Source of the DNA: BOG-1112 sp964635325
GTDB taxonomy: Bacteria > Bdellovibrionota_B > Oligoflexia > Oligoflexales > Bog-1112
DNA: 15,330 nt
Reading direction: 5' to 3'
Assembly (NCBI GenBank): GCA_964635325.1
Contig: CAZWOL010000060.1
Coordinates: forward strand, 1 to 15,330
The first letter of the stretch is position 1. The number at the start of each line of letters is the position of its first letter. Under the pieces are notes generated by a model. That model worked only from the letters and a program-made list of their open reading frames with translations, was not told the DNA's origin and did no database searches. The position numbers and the translations under genes are program-made. Below, piece after piece: positions 7,167 to 14,603 of this stretch.

Positions 7167-7844
7167 ATGAAGCCTAAACTGTCCCTCGCTAACTTTATTG
7201 CATTGGAAGGCTTGCATCAAGCAGCACCAACTTATGAATTTCCAAAAGATGTATTTGACCTTTTGGGTAAAGGTCTCAATACATGGCTCGATGGTCTTCT
7301 AGATGCCCTGCAGGTTGGTCCAGATGGGCTTATCTTAGGAAAGGTCCATCCCCAGGCTATAATCGAAGGTCGTGTCTATATAGCCAAAGGAGCGATTGTA
7401 GAACCAACTGCGTTTATACAAGGTCCTGCGTATATAGGACCAGGTACCGAAGTTCGGCATGGTGCCTATATACGTGGCAATGTGTATGCAGGACACAAAT
7501 GTGTGATCGGACATACAACAGAAGTAAAGGGGTCTGTTTTTTTCGATGACGCAAAAGCAGGGCATTTTGCTTATATCGGAGATTCCTTGCTTGGACGTCA
7601 TGTCAATTTAGGAGCAGGAACTAAACTTGCAAATTTGAAACTAAGAGGTGATGAGGTTCGCTACATCGATCCACATAGTGGAAAAAAATCTTCGAGCGGC
7701 TTACGCAAGTTCGGATCTGTACTCGGAGACCATGTGCAAACCGGATGCAACAGTGTGCTCTCTCCAGGGAGCTTGCTTATGCCCAAAAGCTTTGTCATGC
7801 CTTGTGCGCACTACCATGGAACTCTGTATCCATCTCCACGCTAG
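7167..7844 (+). CDS. Left-handed beta-helix (hexapeptide repeat) protein, GlmU C-terminal-like
   Basis: A 225-residue protein made of an about 50-residue helical N-terminal part and a left-handed beta-helix of hexapeptide repeats (about 57-205: VHPQAIIEGRVYIAKGAIVE and onward). The segment GHTTEVKGSVFFDDAKAGHF (115-134), then YIGDSLLGRHVNLGAGTKLANLKLR, strongly resembles the acyltransferase or beta-helix half of GlmU and sugar-1-phosphate nucleotidyltransferases. No Rossmann nucleotidyltransferase half is present, so this is a stand-alone beta-helix protein, probably an acyltransferase or sugar-nucleotide-pathway partner working as a trimer. Start ATG 7167 follows GGGG (7154-7157); a GTG at 7152 is in frame but overlaps that site. 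It converges on the M1 peptidase gene with only 16 bases between the stops. Confidence 0.85.
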   Translation: MKPKLSLANFIALEGLHQAAPTYEFPKDVFDLLGKGLNTWLDGLLDALQVGPDGLILGKVHPQAIIEGRVYIAKGAIVEPTAFIQGPAYIGPGTEVRHGAYIRGNVYAGHKCVIGHTTEVKGSVFFDDAKAGHFAYIGDSLLGRHVNLGAGTKLANLKLRGDEVRYIDPHSGKKSSSGLRKFGSVLGDHVQTGCNSVLSPGSLLMPKSFVMPCAHYHGTLYPSPR

Positions 7845-7860
7845 CAAAACAAAATCGCTC

Positions 7861-10473
7861 TTAGAGTTCCTTAGTATCCAACATATTCTTAGCTCGTGTG
7901 GAGGATGCTCCCGGACACTGAAGCTCTGCCTGAGCTTGGATGGCAGCCTGACGAATGTCATCCAAGCGATCAAAGTTCGGCTCACGTATCTTTGCAATGC
8001 GGATCAACTCTGGGCATACCTGATCCCGACTCGAATTTTGCTCACCCAGTAGTTCCACAGCATGTTTGCGTGTCGAAAGTACACGAGCGGTCTTTGCGCG
8101 TTGCAGAAGAATGGGGACCATCTCTTTTCTGTCGTATTCAGCAGCTGTCAAATTCGTCATGATTTTGCGAGCCCACCAAATGCCAGTGTCTTTCAATGCA
8201 TCCAGGATGAATGGAAGACTCGTATCGGTCGGCATTTTTACGAGTACATCGACCAGATGACTGCGATCACGCATCGACCAGAAAGCTTCTTTCAAACGAG
8301 CTGCAGCAAATTCTTGTGTGCGTGTGAGTGACAGTGCAGTGAGTTCTTCAAGAATGGCCTTGCGTTCTCCAACAGTCAAGGGAGCATGACGAAAGTCATT
8401 TTGCAAGCGTGCTTCATCCTGAGGAGTCAGTGTTCTTGCTCCGGTTCGTACTAGCCATGCTCGTGTTGCAGCAGAAGCTGTTCGTAGGTTTTGGTCCCAC
8501 TCTTTTTCGCGTGCATTCACGCTGTAGAGAAGGCGCTCAACCCAAAGCTTGTTGGTCGTCTTCTTGGTAAGTTTTGCAAGAGCATCTGCTTTGATATACA
8601 AACTCGGATCATCGATAAGGAGCTGAATAAATTCTTCGGAGGGTGCAAAGTTTGGGTGAGCAAAGATTCTGCGCATTGCAGTGAGACGACCACGTTCTGA
8701 TGGTGAGTGTTTTAGGACATTCATGAACCCTGATAAAGAGTCTTCGAGGTCAATATCCACAGGGATCTCCCAGTTGGGGTCGAAGTCGAGACCGACCACC
8801 TCAAAACCAGGATGCAAATGGAATTCTTGAACATCATCGTAGATCTCTAGAGTCTTGCGAACATGTCGTCCATCTTTGGCAAAAAGATCAACATCGATCG
8901 GAAACTGAAAGGTGGGCCATACTTTATCTTTGTTTACGCTTTGGGCTTGTGTGATCTTTAGTAGAAATTCTTTCTCTTTGTTTTCAAAGTTCACCTGCAA
9001 TTCAGGATGACCTGGACTGCGCACCCACTGGTCAAAAAATGTCTGCCATGATTGGCCAGTCGCATCTTCAAGTGCTTTTTGTAGATCCACATGACGTACT
9101 GTTTTTTGAGCATGATCATTCAGATAATTTTTGATAGCTGTATGAAACCTATCTTTGGCTACTTTGTTAGGTGAATGGTTAGCCATGTAGCGCATAAACT
9201 TAACGACCATCGCACCCTTCTCGTACGCATGTGCATCAAACATACTGTCGATGTCGGGGATTGATGGAGATAGTGCGTGAACTTTCTTGCGTGCTTCATT
9301 GAAGTATCCTTCACGCCATTCATCTAGTTCGCTGAGCGCTCGCGTCTTAGAGCCATTTTCTTCAAAGAAGATGTAGGGTATGTATGTGGCAAAACCCTCA
9401 CTCAACCAGAGGTCGGACCAACTTTCTGGAGTGACCCAATTGCCGAACCATTGGTGAGCCAATTCGTGAATGATAGTGTCTTCATCCCAACCATCTCCCG
9501 TGATCACCCAACTTCCGAGGGTACTTGCAGTTTGATGTTCCATCGATACTTCCCATCCTTGGGCTATCGACTGAGTGTAGATCGGGAAAGGATACTCAAC
9601 GCCAGTAAAATGACTAATATGCTCCATCATCGTCTGAGTGCGTGCGGTATCACGTAGAGCTGCATTTGCAATCGTAGCTTGGGTCCATAGGCGCAGAAGT
9701 TTGGTTTTATATTGTCCGATGTCGTAGATTTCGTATTTTCCGATCGCAAGACTCACTAAGTAGGGGGCGATGGGTTGGCTAACGTGGTAGTGAAGTTCAG
9801 TGGTGCTGTCATTGATTTTTTTTGTCGAAACTAAGGAGCCATTACTCAATGCACCATACCCTTTGGGTACCCTCAAATAGATGTCGAATGGAGCTTTCGC
9901 AAAGGGACGATCAATGCATGGAAACCACTTGCGACTATCATCTGGTTGTGTGTGAGTATAAGCTCCTAGAGCGCGGTGAGGATTGACAGCATCTGGTTTT
10001 GCCAGAAAATAACTCTGACTGTGCCGTGCTGTGTACTCAATGGTGATTGAGCTTTTTTCATCGAAGCTAAACGCTTTAGGCAAGGTGATTTCAAGGGTTT
10101 GTCCATCATAGACAAAAGGTGCATCGTGGTTTTCAACTTTTACCTTGCCAAACTCCATATCGTAGGCATCGATGACGACTGTTTCTAGGTTATCTGCTTT
10201 AGATTGAAAGACGATAGAGCTCGTCCCCCCTAAGAGACCTGTTTCCGGGTGAGCACTCACATGTAAAGCGTATTTAGTGACCTTGATGGGTATGGGACGA
10301 TTGCGTGCTTGCTTGTCGTTGCTGTTCGAATTTTCGTTTTTCCAAAGATTTGCTTGAGGTGGTGGGTGATGGTGGTGTCGAGGTTCTTTCCATTCTATAC
10401 CTCGATCATCATCGCTTGCAAACACGACTCTCGAACTCAAACAAAGAACAAGAATGCCCAATCGCAAGTTCAT
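7861..10473 (-). CDS. Secreted M1-family zinc aminopeptidase
   Basis: An 870-residue M1 (gluzincin) metallopeptidase that removes N-terminal residues from peptides. An N-terminal signal peptide, MNLRLGILVLCLSSRVVFA, ends at an AXA-type site, so it acts in the periplasm or outside. A low-complexity stretch with HHHHPPP follows at about 33-39. The zinc site is HELAH (336-340) with the third ligand E359 in LSEGFATY. The usual GAMEN substrate motif appears as SMEHQ (about 310-314), a variant also known in the family. The C-terminal third looks alpha-helical and HEAT/ARM-like. Start ATG 10473 is chosen for GGAGG 6 bases upstream and the clean signal peptide; an in-frame upstream start at 10530 would add 19 residues. 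It is the last gene before the convergent hexapeptide gene. Confidence 0.93.
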   Translation of the reverse strand: MNLRLGILVLCLSSRVVFASDDDRGIEWKEPRHHHHPPPQANLWKNENSNSNDKQARNRPIPIKVTKYALHVSAHPETGLLGGTSSIVFQSKADNLETVVIDAYDMEFGKVKVENHDAPFVYDGQTLEITLPKAFSFDEKSSITIEYTARHSQSYFLAKPDAVNPHRALGAYTHTQPDDSRKWFPCIDRPFAKAPFDIYLRVPKGYGALSNGSLVSTKKINDSTTELHYHVSQPIAPYLVSLAIGKYEIYDIGQYKTKLLRLWTQATIANAALRDTARTQTMMEHISHFTGVEYPFPIYTQSIAQGWEVSMEHQTASTLGSWVITGDGWDEDTIIHELAHQWFGNWVTPESWSDLWLSEGFATYIPYIFFEENGSKTRALSELDEWREGYFNEARKKVHALSPSIPDIDSMFDAHAYEKGAMVVKFMRYMANHSPNKVAKDRFHTAIKNYLNDHAQKTVRHVDLQKALEDATGQSWQTFFDQWVRSPGHPELQVNFENKEKEFLLKITQAQSVNKDKVWPTFQFPIDVDLFAKDGRHVRKTLEIYDDVQEFHLHPGFEVVGLDFDPNWEIPVDIDLEDSLSGFMNVLKHSPSERGRLTAMRRIFAHPNFAPSEEFIQLLIDDPSLYIKADALAKLTKKTTNKLWVERLLYSVNAREKEWDQNLRTASAATRAWLVRTGARTLTPQDEARLQNDFRHAPLTVGERKAILEELTALSLTRTQEFAAARLKEAFWSMRDRSHLVDVLVKMPTDTSLPFILDALKDTGIWWARKIMTNLTAAEYDRKEMVPILLQRAKTARVLSTRKHAVELLGEQNSSRDQVCPELIRIAKIREPNFDRLDDIRQAAIQAQAELQCPGASSTRAKNMLDTKEL

Positions 10474-10504
10474 CAAAGGCCTCCGTGTGCATGAGGTAGA
10501 TATT

Positions 10505-10608
10505 ATTGATCCCTGCATAGCTAATCTCATCTTACAAATTGGCTAAGCAGGCGACCCCTCGGCTGCGCTTCGGGGTGACAGGCATGATGTATTAAAGCAG
10601 GGATCAAT
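10505..10608. repeat. Nested palindromic, MITE-like element
   Basis: Perfect 12-base terminal inverted repeats, ATTGATCCCTGC (10505-10516) and GCAGGGATCAAT (10597-10608), enclose a smaller hairpin, ACCCC (10554-10558) against GGGGT (10572-10576). The inner loop CTCGGCTGCGCTTC is a variant of the repeat at 26-65. TATT occurs directly outside both ends (10501-10504 and 10609-10612), as a 4-base target duplication would, though AT-rich flanks make chance likely. It lies between the stop of the methyltransferase gene and the start of the peptidase gene, and could alternatively act as a transcription-attenuating hairpin. No coding capacity. Confidence 0.6.
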
Positions 10609-10640
10609 TATTATAGTCTGGCAGACTTGCTAGTCAGGAA

Positions 10641-11783
10641 TCAAGCAGGAAGGTAGAAGACAGCTCCGTAGAATCCATCCATCTTTCCATGTTCGGGAAG
10701 GCACTTGAAGCTCTGAGTGAGTTTGAGGCCATATCTTTCTATGAAGAACGCCGTCTGTTCTTCATTCTCCTCTGGAAGTATGCTGCACGTTGCATAAACG
10801 ATCGCAGCTCCTGGTTTAGCAAAGGTGAGTGCTTCGGCAAATATACGACGCTGCAACTCGCAGAGCTCCAGCAGACTATCTTTGCGAAAGCGCCATTTCA
10901 AATCAGGATTGCGTCGCAGGGTTCCGGTTCCGGAGCACGGTGCATCAACAAGAACCCAGTCCATCATGCGTTTTAGCTTAGCTTTCTTGGGGTCGTTTGC
11001 GTACAGAATCTGAGCATTCTGTACACCAGCGCGTTTTAGACGTTTTTTGGCCTCCACCAGTGCATGATCACGGATGTCATGCAAGTAAAGTTGACCCCTG
11101 TTCTTCATGTGAGCTGCGATCGCAAGCGATTTGCCTCCTGCTCCTGCACAGTAGTCGAGTACCCAGTCACTTGCTCCTGCTGCAACGAGCTCAGCTAGAC
11201 GCTGACTGCCTTCGTCTTGCAGTTCAAATTTTCCAGCTTTGAAATCCGGATGTGCAAAAAAATTCACATTGGATTGAATGTTCAAACCAGTTGTGGTCGT
11301 TTCACATGGACTAAAGAGTATGCCTTCGTCAGCCCAGCTTTGGGTGAGCTCTTCGCGAATCGTTTTGAGTAGGTTCACTCGAATGGTTAGAGGAGCACGT
11401 TCGTTGCTAACCCGACACAGTTCCGATGCTTTCTCTTCACCGTAAGCTTTTAGCAGAAGTTCAAAGAGATCCTCAGGACAGCTCACACGAATATGCGGAG
11501 GCAGTTGCGAAAGATCTGCTGTTTTCAGACGATCAAGCGCTTTAATACGAGCCTCCCACGTCAGCGGGCCGACAACGAGGGCGTCGACGAGCAACTGCCA
11601 GCGTACGAGTTCGTAGGTGCGCTCCGCAATCCATTTGCGATCTTTGGAGCCGATCGCTTTGCGTGCCCGAAAATAATCCCGTAAAAAACTGTCGAGCGGA
11701 AGATTCTGACGATCCCACTCTTCTAAAAGCAACAGCAGATGATGCAGACGAAACGGTCGCTGCTCAGAACTAGATTTTTGCAC
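10641..11783 (-). CDS. RsmB/NOP-family 16S rRNA cytosine-C5 methyltransferase
   Basis: A 380-residue SAM-dependent RNA m5C methyltransferase of the NOL1/NOP2/Sun type, most like RsmB, which methylates a cytosine of 16S rRNA during ribosome assembly. The first ~80 residues (with GSKDRKWIAERTYELVRW) look like the NusB-like RNA-binding domain. SAM motif I is VLDYCAGAGGKS (208-219). Both family cysteines are present: C283 in DAPCSGTGTLRRNPD and C333 in YATCSILPEENE. It is somewhat short for RsmB. Start GTG 11783 is chosen for AAGGAG 9 bases upstream and lies 14 bases inside the fadH end; ATG 11837 is an alternative giving 18 more residues, with a poorer site. Translational coupling to fadH is likely. 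Confidence 0.9.
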   Translation of the reverse strand: MQKSSSEQRPFRLHHLLLLLEEWDRQNLPLDSFLRDYFRARKAIGSKDRKWIAERTYELVRWQLLVDALVVGPLTWEARIKALDRLKTADLSQLPPHIRVSCPEDLFELLLKAYGEEKASELCRVSNERAPLTIRVNLLKTIREELTQSWADEGILFSPCETTTTGLNIQSNVNFFAHPDFKAGKFELQDEGSQRLAELVAAGASDWVLDYCAGAGGKSLAIAAHMKNRGQLYLHDIRDHALVEAKKRLKRAGVQNAQILYANDPKKAKLKRMMDWVLVDAPCSGTGTLRRNPDLKWRFRKDSLLELCELQRRIFAEALTFAKPGAAIVYATCSILPEENEEQTAFFIERYGLKLTQSFKCLPEHGKMDGFYGAVFYLPA

Positions 11784-13791
11784 CCTCACGGACTCCTTGG
11801 TTAATCGCACGTTTGGCGTCGAGTTCTCTGGCTTCATCAGCACCACCAATCAACGTACGTGGGATCGACGCATCGAGTTGGTCCATCAAAGTACGCAGTG
11901 GTCGCTGTCCAGTGCAGAGAATCAGTGTATCGACAGCCAGTACGTGTTGTTGACCCTCACGTGTATAGTGAAGGCCAGCGTCATCAAATTTATCGTAGGT
12001 CACCGCATCAATCATACGCACGCCGTGTTTTTTAAGCGAAATGCGAGGTATCCACGATGTGGTTTTACCCAAGCTTCTACCAATTTTACCGGCAGAACGA
12101 TAGAAGATCGTGATCTCATGTTGCGGATGGGCAGAGGTTTTGGTCTTGTCAAGCAAGCCTCCGCGATGTGAGAGACTTTGGTCAACTCCCCACTCCGCTA
12201 AGAATGCATCGGAATTTAAGCTCGCTTCTCGCTCATCGCGTAGAAGAAACTCGGTCGTATCGATCCCAATGCCCCCACCTCCCAGTACAGCAACTCTTTT
12301 ACCAACCGTCTTGTGTTTGCGCAAGACGTCGACGTAGCTGAGTACCTTTGGGTGCTTAATCCCTGGAATCTCAGGCGTGTAAGGTTGTACGCCGGTTGCG
12401 ATCACCACATGGTCGAAGCCTTTGAGTTCGTTTGCATTCACTTCATGATTCAAATGAATCGTCACATCTTGGAGTGCCAGTTGATTGCGAAAGTAGCGGA
12501 GTGTTTCGTGAAATTCTTCTTTGCCTGGAATTTGTTTTGCTAAATTAAATTGCCCACCAAGGTCTGAGCCCTTATCAAAGAGCGTAACCTTATGTCCTCT
12601 TTGTGCACAGGTCAATGCGCAAGCCATCCCTGCAGGGCCAGCTCCAACAACGGCAACACGTTTGACGTGCTTTGCTGGTTGTATAAGTAGCGTGGTCTCA
12701 TGACAGGCTCGAGGGTTGACAAGACAGCTTGCAATTTTGCGTTGAAATACGTGGTCGAGACAGGCCTGATTGCATCCGATGCAGGTGTTGATCTCGTGTG
12801 AACGTTTGCTCATCGCTTTGACTACAAAATCTGGATCTGCAAGAAAGGGACGTGCCATCGACACCATATCAGCACAACCCGTTGCAAGTATGCCTTCTGC
12901 AACTTCAGGAGTGTTGATACGGTTGGATGTGATGAGTGGAATCGAAATATGTTCTCGTAGCTTCTTCGTTACAAATGTAAATGCGGCTCGTGGTACACGC
13001 GTAGCGATCGTTGGTATGCGGGCCTCATGCCAACCTATGCCAGTGTTGATGATACTCGCACCGGCTTCAACGATGCGTTGTGCAAGTTGCACAACCTCTT
13101 CCCACGAACTACCACCTTCGACAAGATCCAACATCGACAATCTATAGATCAGTATGAAGTTTGTCCCAACACTCTCACGTATCTGTCGAACAATTTCGAT
13201 CGGAAAACGCATACGGTTTTCGTAGGAGCCACCCCAACGGTCTTTGCGTTTGTTGGTGCGTGCAGCAATGAACTGATTGATGAGATAACCCTCAGATCCC
13301 ATAATTTCAACACCATCATACCCTGCTTCTTTAGCAAGGCTTGCACAGTTGACAAAATCTTTGATGGTGCGACGTACGCCAAATCCCGTCAGAGCCCATG
13401 GTGTAAATGGAGTGATCGGTGCTTTCAAACGCGATGGTCCAACTGCAAACGGATGAAATGCATAGCGACCTGCATGCAAGATCTGCATTGCAATTTTTCC
13501 ACCTTCAGTATGCACGGCATCGGTGATGATGCGATGATGTTTCATCTCTTTGGTGTTGGTAAGTTTGGAAGAAAACGGAGTCACCCAACCTGCACGATTC
13601 GGAGCTATGCCTCCCGTGACGATAAGGCCAACCTGCCCACGCGCTCGCTCTGCATAAAATCGAGCTAGGCGTGTGATTCCATCTTTTTCTTCTTCGAGTC
13701 CGGTGTGCATAGAGCCCATCAGCACGCGATTTTTGAGTTGTGTGAAGCCTAAGTCTAAGGGAGCTAGAAGGTGCGGATAAAGAGACGACAT
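11770..13791 (-). CDS. fadH: NADPH-dependent 2,4-dienoyl-CoA reductase
   Basis: A 673-residue FadH, the flavin and iron-sulfur enzyme that reduces 2,4-dienoyl-CoA during beta-oxidation of unsaturated fatty acids. The N-terminal half is an old-yellow-enzyme TIM barrel binding FMN, with HAGRY (106-110), DGVEIMGSEGYLINQF (159-174) and the RWGGSYENR signature (185-193). A 4Fe-4S site follows: C337, C340, C344, C356. The C-terminal half binds FAD (VVGAGPAGMA, 381-390) and NADPH (VLGGGGIGID, 502-511). Length matches E. coli FadH (672). Start ATG 13791 has GGGG about 6 bases upstream. The rsmB-like gene overlaps its 3' end. Related OYE-type reductases share this layout, so the exact substrate is inferred. 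Confidence 0.95.
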   Translation of the reverse strand: MSSLYPHLLAPLDLGFTQLKNRVLMGSMHTGLEEEKDGITRLARFYAERARGQVGLIVTGGIAPNRAGWVTPFSSKLTNTKEMKHHRIITDAVHTEGGKIAMQILHAGRYAFHPFAVGPSRLKAPITPFTPWALTGFGVRRTIKDFVNCASLAKEAGYDGVEIMGSEGYLINQFIAARTNKRKDRWGGSYENRMRFPIEIVRQIRESVGTNFILIYRLSMLDLVEGGSSWEEVVQLAQRIVEAGASIINTGIGWHEARIPTIATRVPRAAFTFVTKKLREHISIPLITSNRINTPEVAEGILATGCADMVSMARPFLADPDFVVKAMSKRSHEINTCIGCNQACLDHVFQRKIASCLVNPRACHETTLLIQPAKHVKRVAVVGAGPAGMACALTCAQRGHKVTLFDKGSDLGGQFNLAKQIPGKEEFHETLRYFRNQLALQDVTIHLNHEVNANELKGFDHVVIATGVQPYTPEIPGIKHPKVLSYVDVLRKHKTVGKRVAVLGGGGIGIDTTEFLLRDEREASLNSDAFLAEWGVDQSLSHRGGLLDKTKTSAHPQHEITIFYRSAGKIGRSLGKTTSWIPRISLKKHGVRMIDAVTYDKFDDAGLHYTREGQQHVLAVDTLILCTGQRPLRTLMDQLDASIPRTLIGGADEARELDAKRAINQGVREGAKI

Positions 13792-13873
13792 ATAAACCCC
13801 AAAAATGGAAGATCAACGCCACGGCTTGAAAGCATAGCATAGTTGAGAAGGCGGAGAAGAAGCATAAAATCAT

Positions 13874-13904
13874 CCAGCTAATGTCATTTTATGACAGTAT
13901 CTGG
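13874..13904. promoter_or_regulatory. Putative AbiEi operator 1
   Basis: A dyad CCAGctaaTGTCA, then TTTTA, then TGACAgtatCTGG: two 13-base half-sites agreeing at 11 of 13 positions around a 5-base centre. It ends 7 bases before the candidate -10 (13912-13917), so it would cover the -35 region. AbiEi antitoxins are known to autorepress by binding paired inverted repeats in their promoter, which fits. Confidence 0.75.
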
Positions 13905-13911
13905 ATGAAAA

Positions 13912-13917
13912 TATAAT
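13912..13917 (+). promoter_or_regulatory. Candidate abiE -10 box
   Basis: A consensus TATAAT between the two operators. The -35 would fall inside operator 1 (TTATGA at 17-base spacing, or ATGACA at 15). The transcript would start near 13924, leaving a leader of about 50 bases that contains operator 2. Confidence 0.45.
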
Positions 13918-13934
13918 TTTATGCTAAAATTAAA

Positions 13935-13965
13935 CCAGCTAATGTCATTTTATGACAGTATCTGG
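13935..13965. promoter_or_regulatory. Putative AbiEi operator 2
   Basis: An exact second copy of the 31-base dyad, 61 bases (about six helical turns) downstream of the first. It ends 8 bases before the AbiEi ATG and covers the only ribosome-binding-like bases (GGA at 13964-13966). In the mRNA it could fold into a hairpin next to the start codon. Confidence 0.7.
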
Positions 13966-13973
13966 ATGAAAAT

Positions 13974-14603
13974 ATGACAAATTTTGAGAAATTTTTAGCC
14001 GAATGGAGAATGACAGTCTTGCGAGATAGAGATCTGGCGGTCGTTTTTCCAGGAGCTAATCAGCGACATTCATTGGTAAAACGCGCTATTGCCAAAAAAG
14101 CCCTGCTTCCCCTCCGGCGTGGGACCTATGTGGTCGGAGAGCTGTTTCGCAAAGAAAGCTTAGACCTCTTTGCTATCCCCAATCTATTGTATGGGCCTTC
14201 TATGATTAGCTTTGAAACAGCGCTATCTTACTACGGGTGGATTCCCGAGCATACGCCAACGATCGCATGCGCATGTTCCAAACGAAACAAGGTTTATGAA
14301 ACATCAGTAGGATGCTTTCTTTATCGAAAAATACCTGCAAAATTCTTTTATCTAGAAGCCCAGATCGTCGATAGTTGCATTATTGCTACTCCCTGGCGAG
14401 CACTTGCTGATATCTGCTATGCATATAAAAAAAATTGGGCCAGTGTACAAGATCTCACAGATGATTTGCGCATTGAATTTGTAGATGTAGGCTTTCCTGA
14501 TTTACCGAGTTTGGATCTCTTGTGTCAATTTTATCCGTCTAAAAGAGTTCGTGAGGTTCTAAAAAAAATCAGGGAGAGCATCAATGGATATGAGAATCAT
14601 TGA
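13974..14603 (+). CDS. AbiEi-type antitoxin / autorepressor
   Basis: A 209-residue type IV toxin-antitoxin antitoxin of the AbiEi family. The N-terminal 55 residues match the winged-helix DNA-binding region that ends in LRRGTYVV. The rest (FAIPNLLYGPSMISFETALS, then YYGWIPEHTPTI, and ATPWRALADICYAYK) is the AbiEi C-terminal domain. Family knowledge: it neutralises AbiEii and represses the operon. The start ATG 13974 directly follows operator 2, with only a weak GGA as ribosome binding site. Its end overlaps the toxin start by 20 bases. It is divergent from fadH. Arginine codons are mixed (about 4 AGR), weakly hinting at an accessory origin. Confidence 0.92.
   Translation: MTNFEKFLAEWRMTVLRDRDLAVVFPGANQRHSLVKRAIAKKALLPLRRGTYVVGELFRKESLDLFAIPNLLYGPSMISFETALSYYGWIPEHTPTIACACSKRNKVYETSVGCFLYRKIPAKFFYLEAQIVDSCIIATPWRALADICYAYKKNWASVQDLTDDLRIEFVDVGFPDLPSLDLLCQFYPSKRVREVLKKIRESINGYENH

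Larger units (their letters stand above)
13874..13975 (+). repeat. 41-bp direct repeat (61-bp period) upstream of abiE
   Basis: Copies at 13874-13914 and 13935-13975 are identical over 41 bases. The second ends with the AT of the AbiEi start codon. The 20 bases between them and the bases before copy 1 are only loosely alike, so this may be an older tandem duplication in which only the operator part was kept. Confidence 0.97.

Noticed and set aside
10615..10627. Palindrome AGTCTG-G-CAGACT just after the methyltransferase stop
   Set aside because: A one-base centre cannot form an RNA loop without opening the stem, and there is no T-run on either side, so it is not a convincing terminator.
13027..13668. 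213-codon open frame on the plus strand inside fadH
   Set aside because: It lies wholly antisense to a full-length, motif-complete FadH; the translation is Cys/Thr/His-rich low-information sequence with no recognisable domain.
13874..13975. Two identical repeats with a 20-bp gap resembling a minimal CRISPR array
   Set aside because: There are only two copies, the gap is too short for a spacer, no cas genes are seen, and the position over a promoter with a dyad fits an operator much better.
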